Source of the DNA: Faecalicatena contorta
GTDB taxonomy: Bacteria > Bacillota > Clostridia > Lachnospirales > Lachnospiraceae
Direction of reading: 5' to 3'
DNA: 64,000 nt
NCBI RefSeq assembly: GCF_003149105.1
Contig: NZ_QGDS01000001.1
Span: forward strand, 635,334-699,333
In this document: positions 37,829 through 45,970 of the stretch, one piece after another
How the letters are laid out: each line of letters opens with the position of its first letter
How positions within the stretch are numbered: the first letter of the stretch is position 1
Program-made: the position numbers and the translations under genes
Notes under the pieces: model-generated
Database searches by the model: none
What the model was told of the DNA's origin: nothing
The model's input: the letters and a program-made list of their open reading frames with translations, nothing else

Positions 37829-38491
37829 TCAGTAATTAAAGCTTTTTACTATAGTAGAAAATAGCAGCTCCCATCCGTTCAGTGTGACAAATAATAACAA
37901 TTTGAACGGTAATGCGATGGTTGCAGGGGGCAGCATAATCATTCCCATAGACATCAATGTACTAGATACAATAATATCAATCAGGAGAAATGGAATAAAC
38001 AATAATAATCCGGCCATAAATCCCCGTTTCAGTTCACTGGTCATAAAAGACGGAATAATAACAGTCAGAGGCAAATCGGGAGCTTCCATTGTCTCCTCAA
38101 TCCCCGCCATATCTATATACATATTCAGGCTGCTGTTTTCTGTCTGCTTTAGCATAAATTCCTTCATAGGAACCGCAGCTCTATTCAGTGCTTCCTGCTG
38201 TGTAATCTCACCAGTTTTATACGGCTGGTATGCATCCGTATTGATATCCTGAATTACCGGATTCATGATAAATAATGTCAGAAATAACGCAATCCCCGTC
38301 AGCACCATGTTGGGCGGTGTCTGTTGTATTCCCAGTGCATTCCTCGTGAAAGAAAGAATAATGATAATTCTGACAAAGGAAGTCATCATGACAACAATAG
38401 ACGGAAGAAGCATTAAAACTGTCATCATGACAATTATTTCCAGGGAAGGGACTTGATCCCCATTTATGTTAATTAAAGAATTTGTATCCAT
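37829..38491 (-). CDS. fliP: Flagellar export gate protein FliP
   Basis: 220 residues. Conserved SFVRIIIILSFTRNALGIQQTP and PFLLIDIIVSSTLMSMGMIM with four membrane helices. It lacks an obvious long signal peptide, as in many Firmicutes FliP proteins. It forms the core ring of the export gate. FliO precedes it by 4 bases and helps its assembly. Confidence 0.96.
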   Translation of the reverse strand: MDTNSLININGDQVPSLEIIVMMTVLMLLPSIVVMMTSFVRIIIILSFTRNALGIQQTPPNMVLTGIALFLTLFIMNPVIQDINTDAYQPYKTGEITQQEALNRAAVPMKEFMLKQTENSSLNMYIDMAGIEETMEAPDLPLTVIIPSFMTSELKRGFMAGLLLFIPFLLIDIIVSSTLMSMGMIMLPPATIALPFKLLLFVTLNGWELLFSTIVKSFNY

Positions 38492-38495
38492 GTAT

Positions 38496-38834
38496 TTACT
38501 TCTTTCTTTTTGTCAGTCTTTCCAACTGCTGTTTAAAATTCGGGATTTCCAAAGCATCTCCTATGCTGTCATCCAGTTCTTCTAATTCATCAAACTTATC
38601 CAGCACAGTAATCTGAGAGGAGGTCATCCCCAATAAAAGGTAACTCTTTCCCGTCTGAACAATGGCAAGAGTCCCATACTGCCCGACCGGAAGCTGGGAC
38701 ACCATCTTCATATACTGTGTTCTTCCGCTAATTTTTCCTGTTCTGCCGATATGCTTTGAAGAGACATACGCCAGGTAGAGAATTACACCGATAATCAGTA
38801 GAGAGCCCAGTGCCGTAGTTATTCCATCAAACAT
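38496..38834 (-). CDS. fliO: Flagellar biosynthesis protein FliO
   Basis: 112 residues with one N-terminal membrane helix (about 7-25) and a cytoplasmic domain with KMVSQLPVGQYGTLAIVQTG and YLLLGMTSSQITVLDKFDE, the FliO/FliZ pattern. It assists FliP assembly. Position between fliY and fliP supports the call. Confidence 0.88.
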   Translation of the reverse strand: MFDGITTALGSLLIIGVILYLAYVSSKHIGRTGKISGRTQYMKMVSQLPVGQYGTLAIVQTGKSYLLLGMTSSQITVLDKFDELEELDDSIGDALEIPNFKQQLERLTKRKK

Positions 38835-38846
38835 ATGTATACTCCC

Positions 38847-40256
38847 CTATTCAAGCAATGCAATCTCTTCTTTCAGAATCTCTGTGATACGGATACCAAA
38901 ATTATCATCGACTACTACTACATCCCCTTTTGCGATGCACTGCCCGTTTACAAACAAATCCACTTGTTCCCCTGCAAGTTTATCAAGAACTACCAGTGAG
39001 CCTTTATTCAGATCCAAAATGTCCTTCACCAGTTTTCTTGTCCGTCCAATCTCTACGGAAACATCAAGGGGTACTCCCATAATTAATTCCATATTTGCAT
39101 CCTGTTCCTCCTGACTGGGCTGACTGTCTGCGTTTGTCGCTAAGTTCGGCCGCGGTGCAGGATTAACCCCTATCTTTTTCGGAGCACGTCCCTGCTGCAT
39201 CTGCTGAATCTGAGCCTGCATTTGCTGCATCTGCTGCATTTGCTGGCGCATTAAATCCATCATGCCTGTAATAGCCTCAGAATTCTGCTGATTTACTGGC
39301 GGCATCTGTGCTGCCATGCCTGGTACCTGAACTGGTGCACTTTGAGGCTGCCCCCCCATCAACTGCGACTGGAATGCATCTGTCTGTATCTGTCCGTTTC
39401 CGGGCTGCAACTGAGATGTGTCTGTCTGTACCTGTACGTTTCCAGGCTGAATCCCAGATACATCTGCCTGTACCTGTACGTTTCCAGGCTGAATCCCGGA
39501 TACATCTGCCTGTGTCTGTCCATTTCCAGGCTGAACTCCTGGTGCATCTGTCTGTACCTGTCCGGTAAGCTCTTCTGGCTGAGGTGCATCCACCTGTACC
39601 TGCTCCTGAATCGACGTAACCACAGGAACAGTTTTCTGCGGCTCTTCTACTATATCAGGCACTCCATCAGCAAAGAACCCGGCAACTAATTCATGTGCAA
39701 GTCCTATGGGCATAAGGTTCATAAACTCACTTTTCAGTTTATCTGCAATTTGGATTGTGAATCCAATTACAGCCATTACTCCCTCGTCTTTAAAATACTT
39801 CTCTTTAAACTGGTTTGCACTTGCAACCTCAAAAGATTGCGGAGTCGAAATATTTACTGTTCTTCCCAGCAATTCTGAAAGTGCGGTTGCAGAGGCTCCC
39901 ATCATCTGGTTCATAACCTCACAGATAGCGCTTATATTCATTTCATCTAGTTCAAAGTCTTCTTCCGGTATCTCCATGCCCATCAGCATTTCAACGATGA
40001 CCCGCACATCATTGCGTTTCAGAAGCATGATATTACTTCCTGTAAGACCCTCTATGTAAACGATTTCTACCCCAACGGCCGGCTCCAGATGATTGAACTC
40101 AAATTCTTCCTCCTTCTGGATCTTAACAACCGGAGTTGTAATATCTACCCGTGCATCCAGCATTGTAGAAATAGCCGTCGCTGAAGCGCCGAGACTAATA
40201 TTTAGTATTTCTCCTATGGCGTCTATTTCCATTGAACTTAATTTCTTATTGTCCAT
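38847..40256 (-). CDS. fliY: Flagellar C-ring protein FliY/FliN with inserted tandem repeats
   Basis: 469 residues. The N-terminal CheC-like domain has two phosphatase-type motifs (EIDAIGEILNISLGASATA and ISAICEVMNQMMGASATAL), so it may dephosphorylate CheY-P at the switch. The motif EIDAIGE near the start resembles the FlhG-binding motif of Bacillus FliY/FliM. Residues about 225-300 contain 14-residue repeats with QPGNVQVQ. A Gln/Met-rich coil follows (about 330-355). The C-terminal SpoA/FliN domain spans about 385-469. The repeat linker is longer than in Bacillus FliY (378 residues). Confidence 0.93.
   Translation of the reverse strand: MDNKKLSSMEIDAIGEILNISLGASATAISTMLDARVDITTPVVKIQKEEEFEFNHLEPAVGVEIVYIEGLTGSNIMLLKRNDVRVIVEMLMGMEIPEEDFELDEMNISAICEVMNQMMGASATALSELLGRTVNISTPQSFEVASANQFKEKYFKDEGVMAVIGFTIQIADKLKSEFMNLMPIGLAHELVAGFFADGVPDIVEEPQKTVPVVTSIQEQVQVDAPQPEELTGQVQTDAPGVQPGNGQTQADVSGIQPGNVQVQADVSGIQPGNVQVQTDTSQLQPGNGQIQTDAFQSQLMGGQPQSAPVQVPGMAAQMPPVNQQNSEAITGMMDLMRQQMQQMQQMQAQIQQMQQGRAPKKIGVNPAPRPNLATNADSQPSQEEQDANMELIMGVPLDVSVEIGRTRKLVKDILDLNKGSLVVLDKLAGEQVDLFVNGQCIAKGDVVVVDDNFGIRITEILKEEIALLE
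39376..39560. repeat. 42-bp tandem repeats in fliY
   Basis: About four units of 42 bp (plus-strand core cctgtacgtttccaggctga) encode the 14-residue linker repeats of FliY. The second and third copies are nearly identical, implying recent duplication. Confidence 0.75.
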
Positions 40257-40292
40257 TCGTTAACTCTCTTTCCGGCAATGCCAAGCCACTCT

Positions 40293-40727
40293 TTATTTTC
40301 CTATTTCTAACGCCTTCTGTGCCATCTGCTTTACAGCATTAAACGCAGTAATGTTCGCTTCATATGAACGTGTAGCCGCCATTGCATCTGTTGTTTCTTG
40401 TACGACATCCACATTGGGCATCCTGACATACCCCTGGTCGTCGGCATCCGGATGTTCCGGGTTGTACACTGCTTTTAGCTCTGTAGCATCATCCACAATT
40501 GCAGTGGCCTCAACTCCGCCATTTGAAGTTGTTTTGCCCATTGCCTTGTTCAGCACCGTACGGAAATCATCTTTCGATTCTAAAACCACCAGTTTTCTGC
40601 GGTATGGAGTCCCATCCTCGGTTCTGGTCGTTTCAATATTGGCAATATTTTCCGCTGCGACATCCAGACGCAGCCGCTGTGCTGTCATGCCAGTCGCACT
40701 AATATTCAGAGAACTTAAAAAAGACAT
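40293..40727 (-). CDS. flgC: Flagellar basal-body rod protein FlgC
   Basis: 144 residues. The N-terminus SSLNISATGMTAQRLRLDVA and the blocks VRMPNVDVVQETTDAMAATR and YEANITAFNAVKQMAQKAL are typical FlgC. It is a proximal rod subunit. It lies between cheY and fliY and not in its usual place between flgB and fliE (52354-53065), about 12 kb away. Confidence 0.95.
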   Translation of the reverse strand: MSFLSSLNISATGMTAQRLRLDVAAENIANIETTRTEDGTPYRRKLVVLESKDDFRTVLNKAMGKTTSNGGVEATAIVDDATELKAVYNPEHPDADDQGYVRMPNVDVVQETTDAMAATRSYEANITAFNAVKQMAQKALEIGK

Positions 40728-40743
40728 ACCGTTCCCCCCTTAA

Positions 40744-41106
40744 TTATTGATCAATTATTTTTGATACTGTATCCAGGATACGGGTTGGTTTAAAAGGCTT
40801 TACAATAAAATCCTTTGCCCCTGATTTGATAGCTTCAATAACCATAGTCTCCTGCCCCATTGCGGAACACATAACTACTGTAGCATTTGCATCATGTGCC
40901 TTAATCGCTTTCAGGCATTCCAACCCATCCATATTAGGCATTGTGATATCCATCAGTACAAGTTCCGGCTTAACATCCTTATACATCTGCAGCGCTTCCA
41001 CACCGTCACTGGCCTCACATACATCCGTATATCCTCCTTTTGACAGGGTATCCTTCACCATCATGCGCATGAACGCCGCATCATCTACTACCATAATCTT
41101 TGCCAT
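40744..41106 (-). CDS. cheY: Chemotaxis response regulator CheY
   Basis: 120 residues, a single receiver domain. Acidic pocket Asp8/Asp9 (MVVDDAAFM), phospho-acceptor Asp53 (LVLMDITMPNMDG), Ser/Ala in VVMCSAMGQ, and the conserved Lys in FIVKPFKP. It is phosphorylated by CheA and binds FliM/FliY. It lies 45 bases after fliM. Confidence 0.96.
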   Translation of the reverse strand: MAKIMVVDDAAFMRMMVKDTLSKGGYTDVCEASDGVEALQMYKDVKPELVLMDITMPNMDGLECLKAIKAHDANATVVMCSAMGQETMVIEAIKSGAKDFIVKPFKPTRILDTVSKIIDQ

Positions 41107-41151
41107 TTGTTTTTACCTCTTTCTTTGATGATTTTATTTACACAACAGAAA

Positions 41152-42162
41152 TTATTCTGCTGGTACTGCCATATTAAGCCGCTCTTCTATTCTGACTGCA
41201 GCATTCTTCTTATGTGCCCCAAGCGTTCCCTTAAACCATGGATGCTCCTCCACATATAATGTAATATCCATATCTTTTCCTTTATTCATATCTATGACAT
41301 CCCCTACCTTGAGGCTGCATACATCCTGTAAGCTCAGTTTCGCTTCACTAAGCTCGGCACGCATTTCCAGCGAACTTTTCTTTAGCCTTCCCATAATGAT
41401 TTCCTGAGCGTTGGCAATACCTTCATCATAAAGTCCTGCCACATGCTTCCGCTTATCAATAATTGAGAATATATTTGTTAACAGGTTTCCCGGGATACAA
41501 ATTGTAATTTTTCCCTCTATTTCACCCATCTTTACATTAATCAGAATGATTGCCACCGGCTCCTCCAGGCTGATTTCCTGGTACAGTCCGGGATTTGTCT
41601 CTAAGCTTAGCTCTCCCATGCCGACCTTGATGTAATTGTTCCATGCATCCTTAGTCACTCCAAGAAGATATTGCATCATCTTTTCGTACAGGGCAATTTC
41701 AATTTCCGTATAGCTGTAAGAAGAATCTATTATATCATCATCCCCTCTTCCGCCTAACATCCTGTCGATCATATTAATCATCAGCTTTTGGCTCACATGA
41801 ACCAAAACAGGGGGGGCTTTTGAGTCATCCGGAAGGTTCAAAGGCATCAATGTCATTACATCATTATCAGTCAGAGCGTTATTGAACTCGTGATAACGCT
41901 GTTCCTCCACAGTTATGACCTCCATCTCACAGTTTGCCCTCAGGATTCCATTTACTCTTGAAGACGCAAGCCGCGTGTAATTATCATAAATACCTTTGAT
42001 TAATTTTAACTTATCTTTTGTAAACTTTTTAGGACTCGAAAAATCATACTTTTTCCAAGTCTTCTCTGGCTCCTTTTGTGGTTCAGAAGCATTGTCTGCA
42101 TCACTACTCATCATAGAATTCAACAATGCGTCTATCTGACTTTGGGATAATACTTCTGCCAT
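41152..42162 (-). CDS. fliM: Flagellar motor switch protein FliM
   Basis: 336 residues. The N-terminal CheY-binding peptide LSQSQIDALLNSM is followed by the CheC-like middle domain and the C-terminal SpoA domain. Conserved LRANCEMEVITVEEQRYHEF. It forms the C ring with FliG and FliY. In many Firmicutes fliL precedes fliM; here motB does, and no fliL gene is seen. Confidence 0.96.
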   Translation of the reverse strand: MAEVLSQSQIDALLNSMMSSDADNASEPQKEPEKTWKKYDFSSPKKFTKDKLKLIKGIYDNYTRLASSRVNGILRANCEMEVITVEEQRYHEFNNALTDNDVMTLMPLNLPDDSKAPPVLVHVSQKLMINMIDRMLGGRGDDDIIDSSYSYTEIEIALYEKMMQYLLGVTKDAWNNYIKVGMGELSLETNPGLYQEISLEEPVAIILINVKMGEIEGKITICIPGNLLTNIFSIIDKRKHVAGLYDEGIANAQEIIMGRLKKSSLEMRAELSEAKLSLQDVCSLKVGDVIDMNKGKDMDITLYVEEHPWFKGTLGAHKKNAAVRIEERLNMAVPAE

Positions 42163-42201
42163 ACTCTTACTCCTGTAGTTTTATAATGTATCCGCAACAC
42201 G

Positions 42202-42972
42202 TTACTCTTCGCTTTGTTTGTATACCTGTTCATAATACTCATCCAGGCTTTGCTCCACAGCACCTGACTGTGTAATTAAAATCTCAACTCTCCGGTTCTG
42301 TACTCGGCCTTCTTCCGTCTCAAAAGTGTCAATCGGGCGAAACTGACCGTACCCGGCACTGACCAGCTTTTTGGGCTCTATGACATTTTTCTGTTGTATA
42401 TAGGCCACTACCACCGCTGAACGGTTGGAAGACAATACCCTGTCACTTACCACCTCATTGGGAATCTGAGGGTCTGCCTGAGTGGTATGTCCCAGCACCT
42501 GTATTTCCTTGATTGAGTCCGCTGCCGGGGCAATTGCGGCTGAAAATGATTCCAGTACCTTCTTTCCATCCTCTCTCAACACATAACTGTCACCGTCAAA
42601 GAATACCCGGTCCCTAAAAGTTATGAACTGATATCCCTCTCCCTGTGCAATCTGAATATCCATAGATTCTCCCGAGGAATTCCGTATTTGAAGGAGGCTT
42701 TCATACAGTTCTTTGAATTTCTCGTCCGAATCCAACGTATTTTCCCCCGGTACATCATTCGCTCCTCCGGTCTCTATATTATCCGTAACAATCTGGGATA
42801 CCTCTTCTTGTGCATCCGGGTTTAAACTTCTGACCAGATTCTTCCACTTTACCTGGTCCACAGAGGATATGGCATAGAGCAACACAAAAAAACAAAGCAG
42901 CAGCGTTACCATGTCACCGTATGTATCCATCCAACTTCCGCCCTCTTCCTGCTTCTTTTCCCTTCGCTTCAC
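42202..42972 (-). CDS. motB: Flagellar motor stator protein MotB
   Basis: 256 residues. A single N-terminal membrane helix carries the ion-binding Asp (TYGDMVTLLLCFFVLLYA). An OmpA/MotB peptidoglycan-binding domain spans about 130-240 (LGHTTQADP, SNRSAVVVAYI, GYGQFRP, NRRVEILI). It anchors the stator to the wall. It follows motA by 68 bases. The coupling ion cannot be decided safely from the sequence. Confidence 0.95.
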   Translation of the reverse strand: MKRREKKQEEGGSWMDTYGDMVTLLLCFFVLLYAISSVDQVKWKNLVRSLNPDAQEEVSQIVTDNIETGGANDVPGENTLDSDEKFKELYESLLQIRNSSGESMDIQIAQGEGYQFITFRDRVFFDGDSYVLREDGKKVLESFSAAIAPAADSIKEIQVLGHTTQADPQIPNEVVSDRVLSSNRSAVVVAYIQQKNVIEPKKLVSAGYGQFRPIDTFETEEGRVQNRRVEILITQSGAVEQSLDEYYEQVYKQSEE

Positions 42973-43040
42973 GTTACTCTCCTCTCTGGTAATTTTTAAT
43001 TCAGGTATACCCCGGCGTACTCACCTCGGAGCATATCATA

Positions 43041-43871
43041 TTACTTCTTTTTATTCTTTGGTTTTTTCTCTTTTTTGTTCCCACTGTCTCCATCTTCGCC
43101 TGCCAACAGCTTCAACTGTCTTTTCTGCTGGAGCAGTGATGCCAGTTTTTCCCTCACAACCTTTGGGTTTTCTCCTGCCTGAATACTCATGACGCCCTCT
43201 ATAATTATTTGTTTATAGAGTACTTCTTCCTCATTTCGTATCCTTAGTTTTTTTGCAATAGGCATGAAGATAACATTAGCCAAAATACATCCATAAAATG
43301 TGGTAATCAGGGCAATTGACATATTAAGTCCTAGGGACTCTGATGATCCTGAAGACAAATCCATGTTTTTCAACATGTTAATCAAGCCTACAAGAGTACC
43401 AATCATACCAAATGCCGGGGCAAACTGTGACGCCTTATCATAGATTGCGACTTCCTCTTCATGTCTGGCCGACATGCTGTCCACTTCCATTTCCAACAAC
43501 TCCCTGACCTTGTCCGCCTCCATGGCATCCACTACGAGCAGAATCCCCTGCTTGAAAAAAGGATCTGTTAACCCATTCGCCTTTTCTTCCAAGGCCAACA
43601 GACCATTTCTTCTGGCAATCTGGGCAAACTCTACAATACTCTCAATCACAGGCTCCGGATGAAACTGCTTGTTAGACACCAGCTTGACCATATGTTTCCC
43701 CACATTTTTCAACATACTGAAGGGGAAGCTTGCGATAACGGAACATGCTGTTCCCCCGACAACAATGAGGACGCTGGCCATATCTGCGAAGTTGGCCATA
43801 TTACCCAGGCCAATCCCATATACGATAAATGCAAACCCTCCAATAAGCCCTATAATTGTAGTAAAATCCAT
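43041..43871 (-). CDS. motA: Flagellar motor stator protein MotA
   Basis: 276 residues, four membrane helices with a large cytoplasmic loop between helices 2 and 3. Conserved FAPAFGMIGTLVGLINML and SIALITTFYGCILANVIF. It forms the stator ring with MotB. The C-terminal tail is highly basic (NKKEKKPKNKKK). Its Shine-Dalgarno overlaps the end of flbD. Confidence 0.95.
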   Translation of the reverse strand: MDFTTIIGLIGGFAFIVYGIGLGNMANFADMASVLIVVGGTACSVIASFPFSMLKNVGKHMVKLVSNKQFHPEPVIESIVEFAQIARRNGLLALEEKANGLTDPFFKQGILLVVDAMEADKVRELLEMEVDSMSARHEEEVAIYDKASQFAPAFGMIGTLVGLINMLKNMDLSSGSSESLGLNMSIALITTFYGCILANVIFMPIAKKLRIRNEEEVLYKQIIIEGVMSIQAGENPKVVREKLASLLQQKRQLKLLAGEDGDSGNKKEKKPKNKKK

Positions 43872-43873
43872 GA

Positions 43874-44074
43874 TTAAACCTCCCTGTTATGCATGTAATA
43901 AATAGCCTGGTTAAACCTGATAATACGTGCAATAATTTCGTCCTTATTTTCATTCACAATATGGTATTTCCCATTCATCATAATAATCTTTGATTCTGGT
44001 ATCAACTCTATGTATTCCATTTGAGCCGGATTGATTAAAATAGGTTCGCCGTTTAATTTGGTCAGCTCTATCAC
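43874..44074 (-). CDS. flbD: FlbD (SwrD-like) flagellar protein, probable GTG start
   Basis: 66 residues if started at GTG 44074, the typical family size, giving VIELTKLNGEPILINPAQME. A GGGAG site lies five bases upstream of this GTG. An ATG at 44125 would add 17 residues, but its DNA includes a perfect 9-bp hairpin and the extra peptide is not family-like. In Bacillus SwrD raises motor torque. The conserved position between flgE and motA agrees with that role. Confidence 0.88.
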   Translation of the reverse strand: MIELTKLNGEPILINPAQMEYIELIPESKIIMMNGKYHIVNENKDEIIARIIRFNQAIYYMHNREV

Positions 44075-44098
44075 GACAGCTCCCGCCTCCTCTCTTAT

Positions 44099-44122
44099 GT
44101 GCAGGGGATTCTTCCCCTGCAC
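44099..44122 (-). promoter_or_regulatory. Perfect 9-bp hairpin between flgE and flbD
   Basis: GTGCAGGGG and CCCCTGCAC flank a 6-nt loop (44108-44113). There is no T-run, so it is not a classical terminator. It may stabilise the flgE 3' end or attenuate downstream motA-motB expression. Confidence 0.6.
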
Positions 44123-44135
44123 CATAATCTTACTC

Positions 44136-45035
44136 CTAACGCTTCATGGCAATTAACTGTTCCAGCATCTCATCTGTAACCGTGATAATCTTCGTATTCG
44201 CCTGATACCCTCTCTGAGTCGTAATCATGTTGGCCATTTCTGTTGCCATGTCCACATTGGACATTTCCAGATAGTTGCTTAAAATAGCACCTGTAGTTGT
44301 ACCCACAGTCTGTATACCCACAACACGTCCGGCATTATCACCAATGTTATATAAATATCCTGCTGTCTGCTCCAGACCGTTCGGGTTTTCCACAGAAGCT
44401 ACCGCTATCTGGCCGATGGTGATTTCCTCATTACCTGTTGTAACACCTTTGACAATACCGTCCATCCCAATCTTATAGGTCGCTACATTATAACGCTCAC
44501 CCGTGCCCAGATCAACCGGTACCTGGATAGGACGAAGGGTAGTTGTATCCATCACACCTGTAGTAGCATCCGGTGTGAAACCGTAGATATAATTACCGGA
44601 GTTATCCACCAGATATCCATTGTTATCTACCTTAAAAATCCCCACTCTGGAAAGACTCATGTTATTTTCTGCAATCTCATCTGCCGGAATCCCAGGACCG
44701 CCAATCATCCCGCCTACGATGAAAAAGCCTGTCCCATCAATCATACAGTTTAATGGATCACCAGTAAATCCCCAGCTTCCTGATGTAAAGTTTGTTGAAA
44801 TAGAGCCCATGTTCACACCATAACCGAGCTGTGAACTGTTTGTACCGCCGGTTCCCCCGGCATTGGTATTGCCCCCTGTACTGTTTGTCAGGTTCTGATA
44901 CATGGCATCCTGAAAGTTTGCCGATCTGCCTTTATATCCCCATGTGTTTACGTTTGCAATATTGTTACTGATAACGTCCATCTTACTTTGATGTGAACGC
45001 AGCCCAGAAATAGCTGCATACATTGATTTAACCAT
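44136..45035 (-). CDS. flgE: Flagellar hook protein FlgE (short form)
   Basis: 299 residues, near the short Bacillus FlgE (264). N-terminal MYAAISGLRSHQSKMDVISN and NIANVNTWGYK; core IDGTGFFIVGG; C-terminal YLEMSNVDMATEMANMITTQ. A Gly/Thr/Asn-rich insertion (about 50-70) follows the D0 domain. It polymerises into the hook under FlgD cap control. It lies 85 bases after the TIGR02530 gene. Confidence 0.94.
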   Translation of the reverse strand: MVKSMYAAISGLRSHQSKMDVISNNIANVNTWGYKGRSANFQDAMYQNLTNSTGGNTNAGGTGGTNSSQLGYGVNMGSISTNFTSGSWGFTGDPLNCMIDGTGFFIVGGMIGGPGIPADEIAENNMSLSRVGIFKVDNNGYLVDNSGNYIYGFTPDATTGVMDTTTLRPIQVPVDLGTGERYNVATYKIGMDGIVKGVTTGNEEITIGQIAVASVENPNGLEQTAGYLYNIGDNAGRVVGIQTVGTTTGAILSNYLEMSNVDMATEMANMITTQRGYQANTKIITVTDEMLEQLIAMKR

Positions 45036-45119
45036 ATTTTTGTACCTTCTTCCTTTTTTCTTCTGCCATAGTCCGCGTATACCAGTCGCGCATACGCACA
45101 GCCTCCATATATGGTCCGG

Positions 45120-45491
45120 CTATATTAAAACGGCACTGTCTATATTCGTAAAAATACTTTCTTTCATCTCCTGCGAATTCATCGTAGTAACCACAAGGTT
45201 ATTGGGAATATTCACAATAAATGCATTTTGGGCTCCGATGATAACAACATCCTTTGCCCCTTTTTCTTTTGCCTTTTCCACCGCCTGGTTCAGATCCTGC
45301 ACAAGGGAATCTGTCAGATTTACCCCCCGCTCACTTATTCTGGCTGATGCATGTTTCGAAAATCTGACCCCCGAAGCGGACGCCGTTTCCTGAAACACCG
45401 CAGAAAATGACTTCCCGGATTCCGGGGCGGATACTGTCCCATGTTTCAGCTTTAATTGCTGAATACTAGTCAGTGCCTGTATTTCCGCCAT
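45120..45491 (-). CDS. TIGR02530-family flagellar operon protein
   Basis: 123 residues from the ATG at 45491, which has GGGGAGG upstream. The family block FSKHASARISERGVNLTD and KGAKDVVIIGAQNAFIVNIPNN is clear. The family is found only between flgD and flgE in Firmicutes flagellar operons; its function is not established. It overlaps the flgD end by 26 bases. Confidence 0.88.
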   Translation of the reverse strand: MAEIQALTSIQQLKLKHGTVSAPESGKSFSAVFQETASASGVRFSKHASARISERGVNLTDSLVQDLNQAVEKAKEKGAKDVVIIGAQNAFIVNIPNNLVVTTMNSQEMKESIFTNIDSAVLI

Positions 45492-45948
45492 TTTCTGCCT
45501 CCCCGCTTCCGTTATCACCGGATTCATCTGCCTCCGGAACCTTTCCTACTGTCATAATCTGTGCCATATGATAGGACTTGTCTCCCATAAAAAGAATCGG
45601 GTTTTCCCCCATCAATATTCCGGTAATAGTTCCGCTGGTCTTCGCTCCTGTAAATTTCCCGCTGCTGTCAATCTCAGCCATCGTTACTTCTTTTCCTATC
45701 ATAGAAGATGCATAGGTAATCGTGTTAATTGTGGACATATTTGTGATAGCTTCTATCATCTGCGTCTGTACCATCTGTGACATCATTTCACTTGTATTCA
45801 TCGGATTATCCGCATCCTGATACCGCATTTGCGCCGCAAGCAGCTTATAAAAATCGCTGACGCTCATTCCCGTCGCACTGCTTGTTCCAGATGCACCGGC
45901 TACAGACGAGGCATAATTATAAGCACCTAATCCCTGGATTTCGCTCAT
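45466..45948 (-). CDS. flgD: Flagellar hook-capping scaffold FlgD
   Basis: 160 residues. The N-terminal motif DFYKLLAAQMRYQDADNPMN followed by MSQMVQTQMIEAITNMS is the FlgD signature. It caps the growing hook. It is shorter than enterobacterial FlgD and has an acidic Gly/Asn-rich tail (ESGDNGSGEAENGG). Confidence 0.94.
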   Translation of the reverse strand: MSEIQGLGAYNYASSVAGASGTSSATGMSVSDFYKLLAAQMRYQDADNPMNTSEMMSQMVQTQMIEAITNMSTINTITYASSMIGKEVTMAEIDSSGKFTGAKTSGTITGILMGENPILFMGDKSYHMAQIMTVGKVPEADESGDNGSGEAENGGNTGTD

Positions 45949-45970
45949 ATGCTGTTCTTCCTTTCTTTTG

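Noticed and set aside
39359..39589. Repetitive stretch with several overlapping ORFs on both strands
   Set aside because: The 42-bp periodicity is explained by the FliY linker repeats; it has no spacer diversity, so it is neither a CRISPR array nor separate genes.
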